From: Clostridiales bacterium UBA1774
Lineage (GTDB): Bacteria; Bacillota; Clostridia; Oscillospirales; Oscillospiraceae
Assembly (NCBI GenBank): GCA_002314635.1
Contig: DCGQ01000036.1
Span: forward strand, 1 to 36,214
Length of the DNA: 36,214 bases
Direction of reading: 5' to 3'
The position numbers were made by a program, and so were the translations under genes. The notes below the pieces were generated by a model that was not told the origin of the DNA, searched no databases, and saw only the letters and a list, made by a program, of their open reading frames with translations. Below, piece after piece: positions 15,553 to 22,731 of the stretch; position 1 is the first letter of the stretch; every line of letters starts with the position of its first letter.

Positions 15553-17164
15553 ACTGACCGTATTTCTCATCGTAAGCATGGATGAAAGCTTCCACCACAT
15601 CTGGGTCAAAATGCGTACCGCTTTCTTCCTGCAGAATCTTCAGCGATTGACTGACTGAAAACGCTTTTTTGTAGCATCTGTCGGACACCATAGCATCAAA
15701 ACAATCCGCTACAGCCATGATGCGTGCTTCAATCGGAATCTCAGTTCCACGCAGCATTCTGGGATACCCTGTACCATCCCATCTTTCATGGTGATACAAC
15801 GCAACGCTTGCTGCAAGGTCAACATATCGATCATCCTCTACCCCGCGCAAGGCTCGATCAATGATTTCCGCGCCCATTGCAGCATGCTTTTTCATTTCTT
15901 CAAACTCTGCTTTATCGAGCTTTCCCGGTTTCAGAAGAATGTTGTCCGGAACGGATATTTTGCCGACATCATGAAGCGGGGTGACATCCACAAACAGGTC
16001 AATATACTCGTCGGTGAACAAATCCCGGTATTTCCCGTTCTTCCGCAGCGCTTCTGCAATCATTCGGGAATACTCGCTGGTGCGGACAATGTGCTGACCG
16101 GTTTCCAGCGATCTGGCTTCAACCACGCTGGCCAGCGATGCAATGGATTTTCTCTGGATGGATTCGATTTTTTCGGTTCTTTCCTTTACTTCCTTTTCGA
16201 GAAGCGCTTGATATTCATAAGATGCGGTAATGTCATTTATCTCAAATGAAGTACAGACATAATGACCGTTGTGTTCAATTTCTTTTCTCGAAACATTGAA
16301 TACACATTCTTTAATATAGTATTTTCGTTCAACCTCCGTCTGCTCTAACAGTTCATCCAGAGACAAACCGTTCAACAGAATACTATTACCGATCTGGTTG
16401 GTATAGGCGATTCTTTTGCTGCTGTCAATCACGATAATGCCGGTTATGGAGCTTTCCAGAGCGGCATCCTTTGCCAACGAAACGGCATCAAACATACGGT
16501 AGCGATAAAAGAGAATGGACAGGCAAATCTCCCCCGCCAGTGCCCCAAAGGCTGTAGCGTCATAACCTTCAGACCAGCCTGCAAGATATACCACATATCC
16601 CAAAACAACGAATACTACCATCAGAACAAGATAGACGGTAAATCTGGCAATCTGACTGTTTCGGTTACGCAGATACCCGATGATGGAGACAACGATGCAG
16701 CCGATAAAATAGGCAAACATGGTCACGGCATGAAGCCAATACAGCGGCCCGTTTTCCACTAAAAGCGGCGCATGAAGATTATTCGCATCGAAGGTGCAGG
16801 TGGTGTAATAAAGGCTTGTATAAGGGTTTGTAAATACTGCGAGAAATACAAGCGCAGCGATAAAAGAACCGATGTAATAATAGAGCTTCCGTATTTTGAC
16901 GCCATAAAAAGCACATATTACCATCAGACTTTGCAGCATGATAAAAGGCTTTCCGATATAGGAGACTACGGTTCCCATAAGAGCCATTTCAAGCGTTGTC
17001 GCCTTCAGCTCAATGTAATACCCCGCAAACATAAGAATGACGCACACCAGCATCATACAGATATGAATCTGCATAGGGGACGGTTTCTGCATCGTTGCGA
17101 ATACAAGATTTGAGAACATTATGATACAGCCTAATACCAATACGAACAGAAAAACTTCGTACAT
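15551..17164 (-). CDS. 7TM-PAS-HD-GYP c-di-GMP phosphodiesterase under riboswitch control
   Basis: This 537-residue membrane protein starts at the ATG after GGAGGAGG; the 18-residue upstream extension is really riboswitch RNA. Seven hydrophobic helices occupy residues about 1-215 and resemble the 7TM sensor module of histidine kinases. A PAS-like segment follows (IIVIDSSKRIAYTNQIG, about 245-330), with a short coiled coil near EKEVKERTEKIESIQ. The C-terminal HD-GYP domain has His398-Asp399 in LHDVGKI, HHE at 458-460 and DGTGYP. It should degrade c-di-GMP in response to a membrane or PAS signal. Its mRNA leader is a GEMM-I aptamer plus terminator, so its synthesis appears tuned by c-di-GMP itself. 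It is a single-gene unit. Confidence 0.92.
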   Translation of the reverse strand: MYEVFLFVLVLGCIIMFSNLVFATMQKPSPMQIHICMMLVCVILMFAGYYIELKATTLEMALMGTVVSYIGKPFIMLQSLMVICAFYGVKIRKLYYYIGSFIAALVFLAVFTNPYTSLYYTTCTFDANNLHAPLLVENGPLYWLHAVTMFAYFIGCIVVSIIGYLRNRNSQIARFTVYLVLMVVFVVLGYVVYLAGWSEGYDATAFGALAGEICLSILFYRYRMFDAVSLAKDAALESSITGIIVIDSSKRIAYTNQIGNSILLNGLSLDELLEQTEVERKYYIKECVFNVSRKEIEHNGHYVCTSFEINDITASYEYQALLEKEVKERTEKIESIQRKSIASLASVVEARSLETGQHIVRTSEYSRMIAEALRKNGKYRDLFTDEYIDLFVDVTPLHDVGKISVPDNILLKPGKLDKAEFEEMKKHAAMGAEIIDRALRGVEDDRYVDLAASVALYHHERWDGTGYPRMLRGTEIPIEARIMAVADCFDAMVSDRCYKKAFSVSQSLKILQEESGTHFDPDVVEAFIHAYDEKYGQ

Positions 17165-17177
17165 AATATCCTCCTCC

Positions 17178-17207
17178 AAAAAACTGGCTGCACGAACTGC
17201 AGCCAGT
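17178..17207 (-). terminator. Riboswitch expression platform: perfect-stem terminator
   Basis: Arms ACTGGCTGCA and TGCAGCCAGT form a 10-bp perfect stem with a 5-base loop, followed on the minus strand by six T. The next bases are the GGAGGAGG ribosome site of the 7TM-HD-GYP gene. The left arm adjoins and partly overlaps the 3' end of the aptamer, so folding of the aptamer and the terminator should compete. Confidence 0.88.
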
Positions 17208-17276
17208 CGGTCATACATCGCAGGATGCTTAGACGCTTGGGCTTTGCGTCACGGACTTTCGCCAGCTTTGCCGTCT
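17203..17276 (-). promoter_or_regulatory. GEMM-I cyclic-di-GMP riboswitch aptamer
   Basis: Read on the minus strand, the hallmark GEMM-I blocks appear in order: GGCAAAGC (17265-17272), a GAAA tetraloop (17257-17260), GACGCAAAGCC (17240-17250), CTAA as tetraloop receptor (17229-17232), a CATC-CTGC-GATG hairpin (17216-17227) and ATGACCG (17208-17214). The nucleotide aligned to the ligand-reading G20 of the family appears to be G, which favours c-di-GMP over 3',3'-cGAMP; that alignment is from memory. It lies between a good promoter and a terminator in front of an HD-GYP phosphodiesterase gene. Confidence 0.9.
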
Positions 17277-17278
17277 TC

Positions 17279-17307
17279 ATTGTACACGATTTAGCGGAAA
17301 GAAGCAA
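17279..17307 (-). promoter_or_regulatory. Promoter of the riboswitch-7TM-HD-GYP transcript
   Basis: TTGCTT, a 17-bp spacer and TACAAT on the minus strand lie directly upstream of the aptamer, so transcription should start within a few bases of its first conserved block. A GGAAAATG...CATTTTCC inverted repeat (17311-17338) lies just upstream of the -35. Confidence 0.55.
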
Positions 17308-17375
17308 TATGGAAAATGAAAAAACGGAAGCATTTTCCTAACGATAGAATCAACGTGGGTGTGATCCGATTCCGG

Positions 17376-18101
17376 TCAATCGGCATTTTGGGTTTGCAGC
17401 AGCCTGCACAGCGTTTCCGCGTATTCCGTCAGCGCGGCAAAGCCCTTGTCACTGATGCGATACACGCCCTTGGACACATTTTCAAACCAGCCGTGGTAAT
17501 TGTGATACAGAATGTCCGTGCTTTTTGCACAGCCTGACAGCTCTCTCACCTGCCTGCAGCCTGCCTGTCCGCCCAGACTGTTCAAAGCCTGCAGAATCAG
17601 CAGAGATTCCTCTTTATAGGCCGTCATCAGACGGGTTTTGTTCACGCCGCCGGTGTTGTTTTTCACCCGACGGTTTTTAAATTCCGTCCGGACGGCGGCG
17701 GTATCCCCCTTGTGACGCACCTGAAACGCACTCAGCTCGCTGACCACCGGATCCAGCAGGATTTCGGCAGCTCCGGTTCGGCGCGATACGCAGATCAGTC
17801 CGATGCCCAGCCGTTTCAGCAGATAGAGCTTGTCCTGCGTCCGGCCGGAAAACAAATCCTTTGGCCGGAAAATGCCGATGTAGACGAAATCGCAGGTTTT
17901 CTGGTCAAGGGCGGCCTGCTGGATGGCCCGGAAATCCAGCTCTTTTTTCAGCTCCACTGCGGTACTGCGCCCATCCTTCTCCAGATAGAGATCAATGCCC
18001 GCCACTTCCCCGTCGCCCTGATACCCGTCCTCCGTGAAAATGCGTTTGATCGGAAGAAACAGATCCGATTCTTTTACTTCCTTGCCGGATAACGCTGACA
18101 T
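17376..18101 (-). CDS. DUF2161-type putative PD-(D/E)XK nuclease-fold protein
   Basis: This is a 241-residue soluble protein. The ATG chosen has GATGAGG about ten bases upstream; a longer frame to 18230 has no ribosome site and runs into the divergent promoter. Residues about 5-45 read KESDLFLPIKRIFTEDGYQ and GEVAGIDLYL, followed by TAVELKKEL; the Asp and ExK spacing matches the PD-(D/E)XK nuclease core. FVYIGIFRPKDL and LGIGLICVS continue the fold. The C-terminal third looks like a winged-helix domain (LLILQALNSLGGQAGCRQVRELSG, then GVYRISDKGFAALTEY). I recall this architecture as DUF2161; its function is not established. It is transcribed divergently from the flavoprotein operon. Confidence 0.75.
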   Translation of the reverse strand: MSALSGKEVKESDLFLPIKRIFTEDGYQGDGEVAGIDLYLEKDGRSTAVELKKELDFRAIQQAALDQKTCDFVYIGIFRPKDLFSGRTQDKLYLLKRLGIGLICVSRRTGAAEILLDPVVSELSAFQVRHKGDTAAVRTEFKNRRVKNNTGGVNKTRLMTAYKEESLLILQALNSLGGQAGCRQVRELSGCAKSTDILYHNYHGWFENVSKGVYRISDKGFAALTEYAETLCRLLQTQNAD

Positions 18102-18255
18102 TCTGTATACCTCATCCTTCCGTAGGATTTGCGGAAACCCCGGGCACCGCTTCATTCCGGATGTTTCGGAACAACTATACCTGTATTTGTGTTCCGCTGC
18201 AAGTTGTTTTGACAAAAAAACAGAAAGCAAATATGACCGAACGGTTTATTATATA

Positions 18256-18285
18256 TTGACTAAATATAATCAAATGTAATATAAT
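18256..18285 (+). promoter_or_regulatory. Promoter of the flavoprotein/URO-D/UGSC/MBL operon
   Basis: TTGACT, an 18-bp spacer and TATAAT lie in a very AT-rich patch (18235-18300), 45 bp before the first gene. A second TATAAT at 18265-18270 could be an alternative -10. Confidence 0.65.
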
Positions 18286-18330
18286 CTATAAAATAACAAT
18301 GGAATACCATTTCAAAGGGGGAAATGAAAC

Positions 18331-18981
18331 ATGAAGGTCATTGCAGTCAACGGCAGTCCGCGGAAAAACTGGAACACGGCAACGGTTTTGCAGTCTGCGC
18401 TGGACGGAGCCGCGTCCATGGGCGCGGAAACAGAGCTGTACCATCTGATCGATTACGATTTCAAAGGCTGCAGAAGCTGCTTCGCCTGCAAACGGGTCGG
18501 CGGGAAAAGCTACGGCAAATGCGCCGTACAGGACGGCCTGACACCGATTCTGGAGAAGATCGATCAGGAGGCGGACGCGCTGATTCTCGGCACCCCGATC
18601 TATATCGGCAATGCCACCGCTGAAATGAGATGCCTTCTGGAACGCCTGCTGTATCAGTATTCCAAGTATGACAAGTCCATGACCATGCTGTTCGGCAGAC
18701 GGATCCCCGTGGGTCTCATCTATACGATGAACTGGACGGAGGAGCTGCTGAAATTCATGGATGTGGGTCTGCCCTTCATCGAATCCGCGCTGGACAGAAC
18801 GCTGGGGCCGCTGGAAACGCTCCATGTTTTCGACACCTATCAGATCAATGACTATGCCAAGTACGATATTACGCTGTTCGATGAGGCGGAAAAAATCAGG
18901 CACCGGGAGGAACAGTTCCCCATCGACTGCAAAAATGCCTTTGATATGGGCGTCAGAATGGCGCAGTATTACACGAAGTAA
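18331..18981 (+). CDS. Iron-sulfur flavoprotein / NADPH-dependent FMN reductase family
   Basis: This 216-residue protein has a flavodoxin-like fold. The N-terminal VIAVNGSPRKNWNTAT is the FMN-phosphate loop. Cysteines at 47, 50, 53 and 64 (CX2CX2CX10C) resemble the compact cluster motif of the iron-sulfur flavoprotein (Isf) group, and TPIYIGNATAEMRCLLER is the typical isoalloxazine-side loop. It probably passes electrons from a ferredoxin or NAD(P)H to a partner enzyme or small thiol/oxidant. GGGGG ribosome site lies ten bases before the ATG. It leads an operon with URO-D-like, UGSC-like and metallo-hydrolase genes, so it may supply reducing power for their pathway, for example reactivation of a corrinoid; that last point is inference. 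Confidence 0.87.
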   Translation: MKVIAVNGSPRKNWNTATVLQSALDGAASMGAETELYHLIDYDFKGCRSCFACKRVGGKSYGKCAVQDGLTPILEKIDQEADALILGTPIYIGNATAEMRCLLERLLYQYSKYDKSMTMLFGRRIPVGLIYTMNWTEELLKFMDVGLPFIESALDRTLGPLETLHVFDTYQINDYAKYDITLFDEAEKIRHREEQFPIDCKNAFDMGVRMAQYYTK

Positions 18982-19001
18982 GGTACATCGGAGGAAGCAT
19001 C

Positions 19002-20036
19002 ATGGCACACAAATTAACTGACAAAGAAAACTATCAACTGCTGCTCAGCGGTCAGCAGCCGGAACGGGTGCCGTTCACCTCGTCCGGCCCCGGCGCGGGC
19101 GACAACCCGCCTGCCGTCGTGTCCGTGTTCCCCAGTCTGCTGGCTTCCGGCATGATGCAGCCCGGAATCGCCAAGGACATTTTCGGCGTTACCTACGTCC
19201 CGGTGGCGGAGGCTAACAGCGCCAAGCTGCCGCAGCCGAATAACTACATTCTGAAGGACATTACAAAATGGCGGGATGTGATCAAGGTACCGGATCTTTC
19301 GGACTTTGACTGGGAGGCCATGGCGAAAAAAGATCTGGAAGCCGCCCATGCAAACCGGAAGGATTCTCTGATCAGTCTTGGCTCCCATTTCGGCTATTTC
19401 CAGTATCTGATGGCATTTATGGGCTACAACGAAGGTCTGCTTGCCATCTACGAAGAACCGGAGGAAGTGCGGGCGCTGATGGAGTATCTGGGCGACTTCT
19501 TCATCAAGGTCATCGAGTCAACCATTGATTACTATCAGCCGGATATCATCGATATGTGCGACGATATCGCATCGTGGAAAAACCTGTTTATCTCCCCGGA
19601 GACCTATCGGGAGCTGATCAAGCCGGTCACGGCCCGTCAGGCAAAGCTGGCCACCGACCGGGGACTGCCGATCTCCATGCACTGCTGCGGCCACTGTGAG
19701 CAGATCATTGACGACTGGCGCGAGATGGGCGTGAAGCTGTGGAATCCTGCCCAGTCCTGCAACGATCTGACGGCGATCAAGGAAAAATACGGCAACAGCC
19801 TGATCATCTGCGGTGGCTGGGACGGCAGAGACGAGCTCCTGCGGGAGGACGTAACGGAGGAGGAAATCAAGGAGTCCGTGCTGCAGACCATCGACCGGCT
19901 GGCTCCGGGCGGCGGCTACGTGTTCTCCGGCGGCTTCCTCGGCTCCCCGGACGATGCGGTGATCCGACAGAAAAACAACTGGATCGCCGAGGCTGCCCGT
20001 CCCTATTGCGAAAGCTTCTACGACAGGAATCCCTGA
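19002..20036 (+). CDS. URO-D-family methyltransferase-like protein (copy B, HxCG site present)
   Basis: This 344-residue cytosolic protein is a uroporphyrinogen decarboxylase superfamily member. The start ATG follows GGAGG. Unlike copy A at 4806, it carries HCCGHC at residues 227-232, matching the zinc/thiol site used by corrinoid-linked methyltransferases such as MtaA and CmuA. Other landmarks are LKDITKWRDVIKVPDL near 85, PDIIDMCDDIASWKNLFISPETY near 180 and GGYVFSGGFLGSPDDA near the C-terminus. It may move a methyl or similar group to or from a corrinoid or thiol. No corrinoid protein gene lies in the window. It is 20 bp after the flavoprotein gene and 26 bp before the UGSC-like gene. Identity between copies A and B is low by eye, so they are not a recent duplication. 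Confidence 0.85.
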   Translation: MAHKLTDKENYQLLLSGQQPERVPFTSSGPGAGDNPPAVVSVFPSLLASGMMQPGIAKDIFGVTYVPVAEANSAKLPQPNNYILKDITKWRDVIKVPDLSDFDWEAMAKKDLEAAHANRKDSLISLGSHFGYFQYLMAFMGYNEGLLAIYEEPEEVRALMEYLGDFFIKVIESTIDYYQPDIIDMCDDIASWKNLFISPETYRELIKPVTARQAKLATDRGLPISMHCCGHCEQIIDDWREMGVKLWNPAQSCNDLTAIKEKYGNSLIICGGWDGRDELLREDVTEEEIKESVLQTIDRLAPGGGYVFSGGFLGSPDDAVIRQKNNWIAEAARPYCESFYDRNP

Positions 20037-20062
20037 AATTTTGATAAAAGGAGCGCCCGATC

Positions 20063-21871
20063 ATGAGTGAAAATGTGGTATTGAATGTTCGCAATCCCCG
20101 CAGTGAAATCAGTCAGGAAGCGCCGCACCCGCTGCCGCCCCGGCCGGAAACGCTGGCCGGAAAGCACATCGCCGTGATGACCATAAAGCCGGACGCGGAT
20201 ATTTATCTGGATCGGCTCACCGAGCTTCTGCAGGAGCGGTATCCCACCGCCGTGTTTGACCGGTTTGAAGCCAGAACCGGCCTCTTTGTCAGCATTGACC
20301 CCAAGCTGCCCGGCTACGACGCCTATATCTACGGCGTGAAAAACACCGCCGGCTTCAATATGGAGGCTGCGCCCGAATGGGAGAAAAACGGCACGCCCGG
20401 CGTGACGCTGATCACCGATCTCTATGTGGGACAGACGAAGCGCCACGCCATGTCCTACGGGGTCCCCTTCCGGATGTATGCGGTGCCCTGTGAGAAATGG
20501 TTCGACGTGAGCGAGGTGGAGGAGTTCCGCAGAATGGCGGACAACTCGGTGGACGATATTGTCCGTCTGCTGACCGACCCGCTGACCGAGGAGGAACGGG
20601 ATCCGAAGCCGCTGGTCTATGAGAACCCGGATCTTTCCTTTGCGGGCAAAAGCTATACGGAGGCATACGAAAAGTTCCAGAATTACTTTATGGAGCACAA
20701 ATACACCGACGGTCTGGCCATCGCGCCGCCCACGCAGGAGGCCGTGGAGGAAATGCTGACCGGCACCAGTCGCCGGCCGGACGAGGTCATCAACGGGTTT
20801 ATGACGCCCGCACGGGGCATTGTCACCATCGAAAAAATCGCGATCAACGCAGTCATGGCCGGTGCGAAGCCGGAATATCTGCCGGTGATCATAACCGCGG
20901 TGGAATCGCTCTGTGACCCCAAATTCGATGCATTCCATCCGCTGTGTACGGCCACCTCCTCCCAGCTGATGATCGCCGTGAACGGCCCCATCGCAAAGGA
21001 GATCGGCATGAACTGCGAGCAGGGGTATCTGGGCCCCGGCACCCGGGCCAACAGCGCAATCGGCCGCGCCGTCAGTCTCTGCGCCATCAACCTTGGCTGG
21101 CTGGACTTTGATATCGACGGCGGCATGACCGGGCAGGCTTCCCGCTACTGCAACCTGATCTTCTGCGAAAATGACCAGCTCAGTCCCTGGGAGCCGTTCC
21201 ATGTGATGATGGGTTACGACAAGGAGGACAGCACCGTCACCATCGAGGAGGTCATGCACGTGGACGGCTACTGGTGGGCGGATGTGACCCATATGCCCTC
21301 CGGCTCCGTGTGGACCTACGGTCTGGAGAACGACCTGCACCGGATCGCCGAGCGGGCGCAGGGCGATGTGGAGGCGAAGCTCAACCCGGGCGAACACAAT
21401 GTCAACCACATCAACTACTATGACAAGTGGGACGGCACCGGCGACATGAAGCTGAAAAAGACGGCCATGCGCTGGATCGGCGGCAAGACCTATGCGCTGA
21501 TCATCTTCCCCGGAGAGGCGCGTCAGTTTGCCGCAGCCGGTATGAAGAGCAAGGAAGATCTGAAAAAGTACATTGCCAATTACCGCAGATGCCCGTGGGA
21601 AAAGCTGACCCCCGAGCTGCAGAAGGCCATGACCGTTCTGGCAAAGAGCGGCGAGATGCCCTATCTGACCGAGGAGGACTGCAGACCCGGCGGCTCCGTG
21701 CCCGTCTGCGACGTCAATAAGATCGCGGTCTTTGTGTCCGGACCCATGGCCGGGCAGACGCTGGGACTTCTCTGCATGGGCTCCTATGACAGTTATCGGG
21801 AGGATCCCCCTGCGATCCCCTATCTGGTCAGAAAGATCACCGGCGCAACGCTGACGAAGGCCGGAAGATGA
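20063..21871 (+). CDS. Two-domain UGSC-like protein (copy B)
   Basis: This 602-residue soluble protein is homologous along its length to the protein at 423-2183. The start ATG follows AAAAGGAG. The N-terminal domain (about 30-210) begins GKHIAVMTIKPDADIYLD and lacks the U/C-G-S-C motif. The C-terminal domain has TDGLAIAPPTQEAV, GIVTIEKIAINAVMAGAKPE, YLPVIITAVESLCDPKF, RANSAIGRAVSLCAINLGW and ends ITGATLTKAGR. The matching blocks in copy A are TDGLPVVPPT, GIATVEKIA, VNSTIGRAVLLCMISIGW and RGAALTKYGR. Conserved residues cluster in the C-terminal domain, so this is likely the catalytic part. Function is unknown to me. Its tight linkage with a URO-D-like gene, seen also in region 1, suggests the two act in one pathway. 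Confidence 0.82.
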   Translation: MSENVVLNVRNPRSEISQEAPHPLPPRPETLAGKHIAVMTIKPDADIYLDRLTELLQERYPTAVFDRFEARTGLFVSIDPKLPGYDAYIYGVKNTAGFNMEAAPEWEKNGTPGVTLITDLYVGQTKRHAMSYGVPFRMYAVPCEKWFDVSEVEEFRRMADNSVDDIVRLLTDPLTEEERDPKPLVYENPDLSFAGKSYTEAYEKFQNYFMEHKYTDGLAIAPPTQEAVEEMLTGTSRRPDEVINGFMTPARGIVTIEKIAINAVMAGAKPEYLPVIITAVESLCDPKFDAFHPLCTATSSQLMIAVNGPIAKEIGMNCEQGYLGPGTRANSAIGRAVSLCAINLGWLDFDIDGGMTGQASRYCNLIFCENDQLSPWEPFHVMMGYDKEDSTVTIEEVMHVDGYWWADVTHMPSGSVWTYGLENDLHRIAERAQGDVEAKLNPGEHNVNHINYYDKWDGTGDMKLKKTAMRWIGGKTYALIIFPGEARQFAAAGMKSKEDLKKYIANYRRCPWEKLTPELQKAMTVLAKSGEMPYLTEEDCRPGGSVPVCDVNKIAVFVSGPMAGQTLGLLCMGSYDSYREDPPAIPYLVRKITGATLTKAGR

Positions 21872-21914
21872 CCGGGCGTTTCCGAAACCGCAGCGAATGG
21901 AGGAACTGGAAACC

Positions 21915-22625
21915 GTGGATATGAAACTGTACTGCTTCCGCGTGGGCGGCATCAAGCTGCCCGGCATGGAAGAACCAATGCCCATGTATGTCTATCTGAT
22001 CCGGCATCCCAAGGGACTTGTTCTGGTGGACACGGGACAGTCCTACCCCTTCCGCGATGAAAACGCGGTCATGGAGGAAGCGGACACCATACTGCCCCAG
22101 CTGAAAAAGCTGGGTGTTGCGCCGCAGGATATCGGCTATGTTGTGCTCAGCCATATGCACATGGATCACGCCGGTTATATGAGCAGCTTTCCCGGTGCGC
22201 TGTTCCTGGTGCGGAAAGCCGAGCTGCAGGCGGCATGGTGGCCGGAGGTTTATGAACACGGATATGATCTGCGTAACTATGAGCAGACACGCGGTTTCCG
22301 CTATGTCCAGATCGGGAATGACGAGGATTTTGATGTATTTGAGGATGGCAGCATCGTGCTGATCGACACGCGGGGGCATTCCCGCGGGCACCAATCTGTC
22401 CTTCTGAACCTTCCGCATACCGGAAAGGTGGTTCTGGCTGTGGACGCGGCACCGGATCAGGAGATGCTGGAGCGCGGGTTCTCCGGCCGCCCGTTTACGG
22501 ACACGGAACGGGAGACCCGTTCGCTGCAGAAAATCCGCCATCTGGCGGACTGCGGCTATCAGGTTTTCTACGCACACGACCCGAAAAATCCCCACGAAAA
22601 GCTTGCCCCCGACTATTACGACTAA
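21915..22625 (+). CDS. Metallo-beta-lactamase-fold hydrolase (lactonase-like)
   Basis: This protein of about 236 residues has the full metal-binding set of the MBL fold: LVDTGQS, SHMHMDHAG (HxHxDH), DTRGHSRGHQS with the third ligand histidine, VLAVDAAP with the bridging aspartate, and YAHDP with the last histidine. The order and spacing resemble N-acyl-homoserine-lactonase (AiiA/AttM) relatives, which open lactones, but family members also cleave other esters, thioesters and amides. The GTG at 21915 has GGAGG 11 bases upstream; ATGs at 21897 and 21921 are alternatives with worse ribosome spacing. It is the last gene of the flavoprotein-URO-D-UGSC operon, which ends at the terminator at 22655. 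A lactone or thioester intermediate in that pathway is a reasonable guess. Confidence 0.85.
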   Translation: MDMKLYCFRVGGIKLPGMEEPMPMYVYLIRHPKGLVLVDTGQSYPFRDENAVMEEADTILPQLKKLGVAPQDIGYVVLSHMHMDHAGYMSSFPGALFLVRKAELQAAWWPEVYEHGYDLRNYEQTRGFRYVQIGNDEDFDVFEDGSIVLIDTRGHSRGHQSVLLNLPHTGKVVLAVDAAPDQEMLERGFSGRPFTDTERETRSLQKIRHLADCGYQVFYAHDPKNPHEKLAPDYYD

Positions 22626-22654
22626 GGGACAGTTGTTGAAAACATGAAAACGGC

Positions 22655-22680
22655 GGCAGCCTCCGGAAACGGAAGCTGCC
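22655..22680. terminator. Bidirectional terminator between convergent genes
   Basis: GGCAGC-C-TCCG / CGGA-A-GCTGCC makes an 11-position stem with one mismatch and a GAAA loop. T-rich tails appear on both strands. It lies between the plus-strand MBL gene and the minus-strand SLH gene. Confidence 0.75.
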
Positions 22681-22731
22681 GTCATTTTACATATCTGGGT
22701 TAATTTTTCCGGAAAATCGGTTCGGCTGCTG

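Noticed and set aside
17165..17218. N-terminal extension of the 7TM-HD-GYP protein
   Set aside because: These codons coincide with the riboswitch and terminator; the strong ribosome site points to the ATG at 17164.
18102..18230. N-terminal extension of the DUF2161-type protein
   Set aside because: No ribosome site for the upstream start; the stretch is the intergenic region beside the divergent promoter.
20018..21985. 655-codon minus-strand frame
   Set aside because: Antisense to UGSC-like copy B, which has a ribosome site and a homologue in the window.
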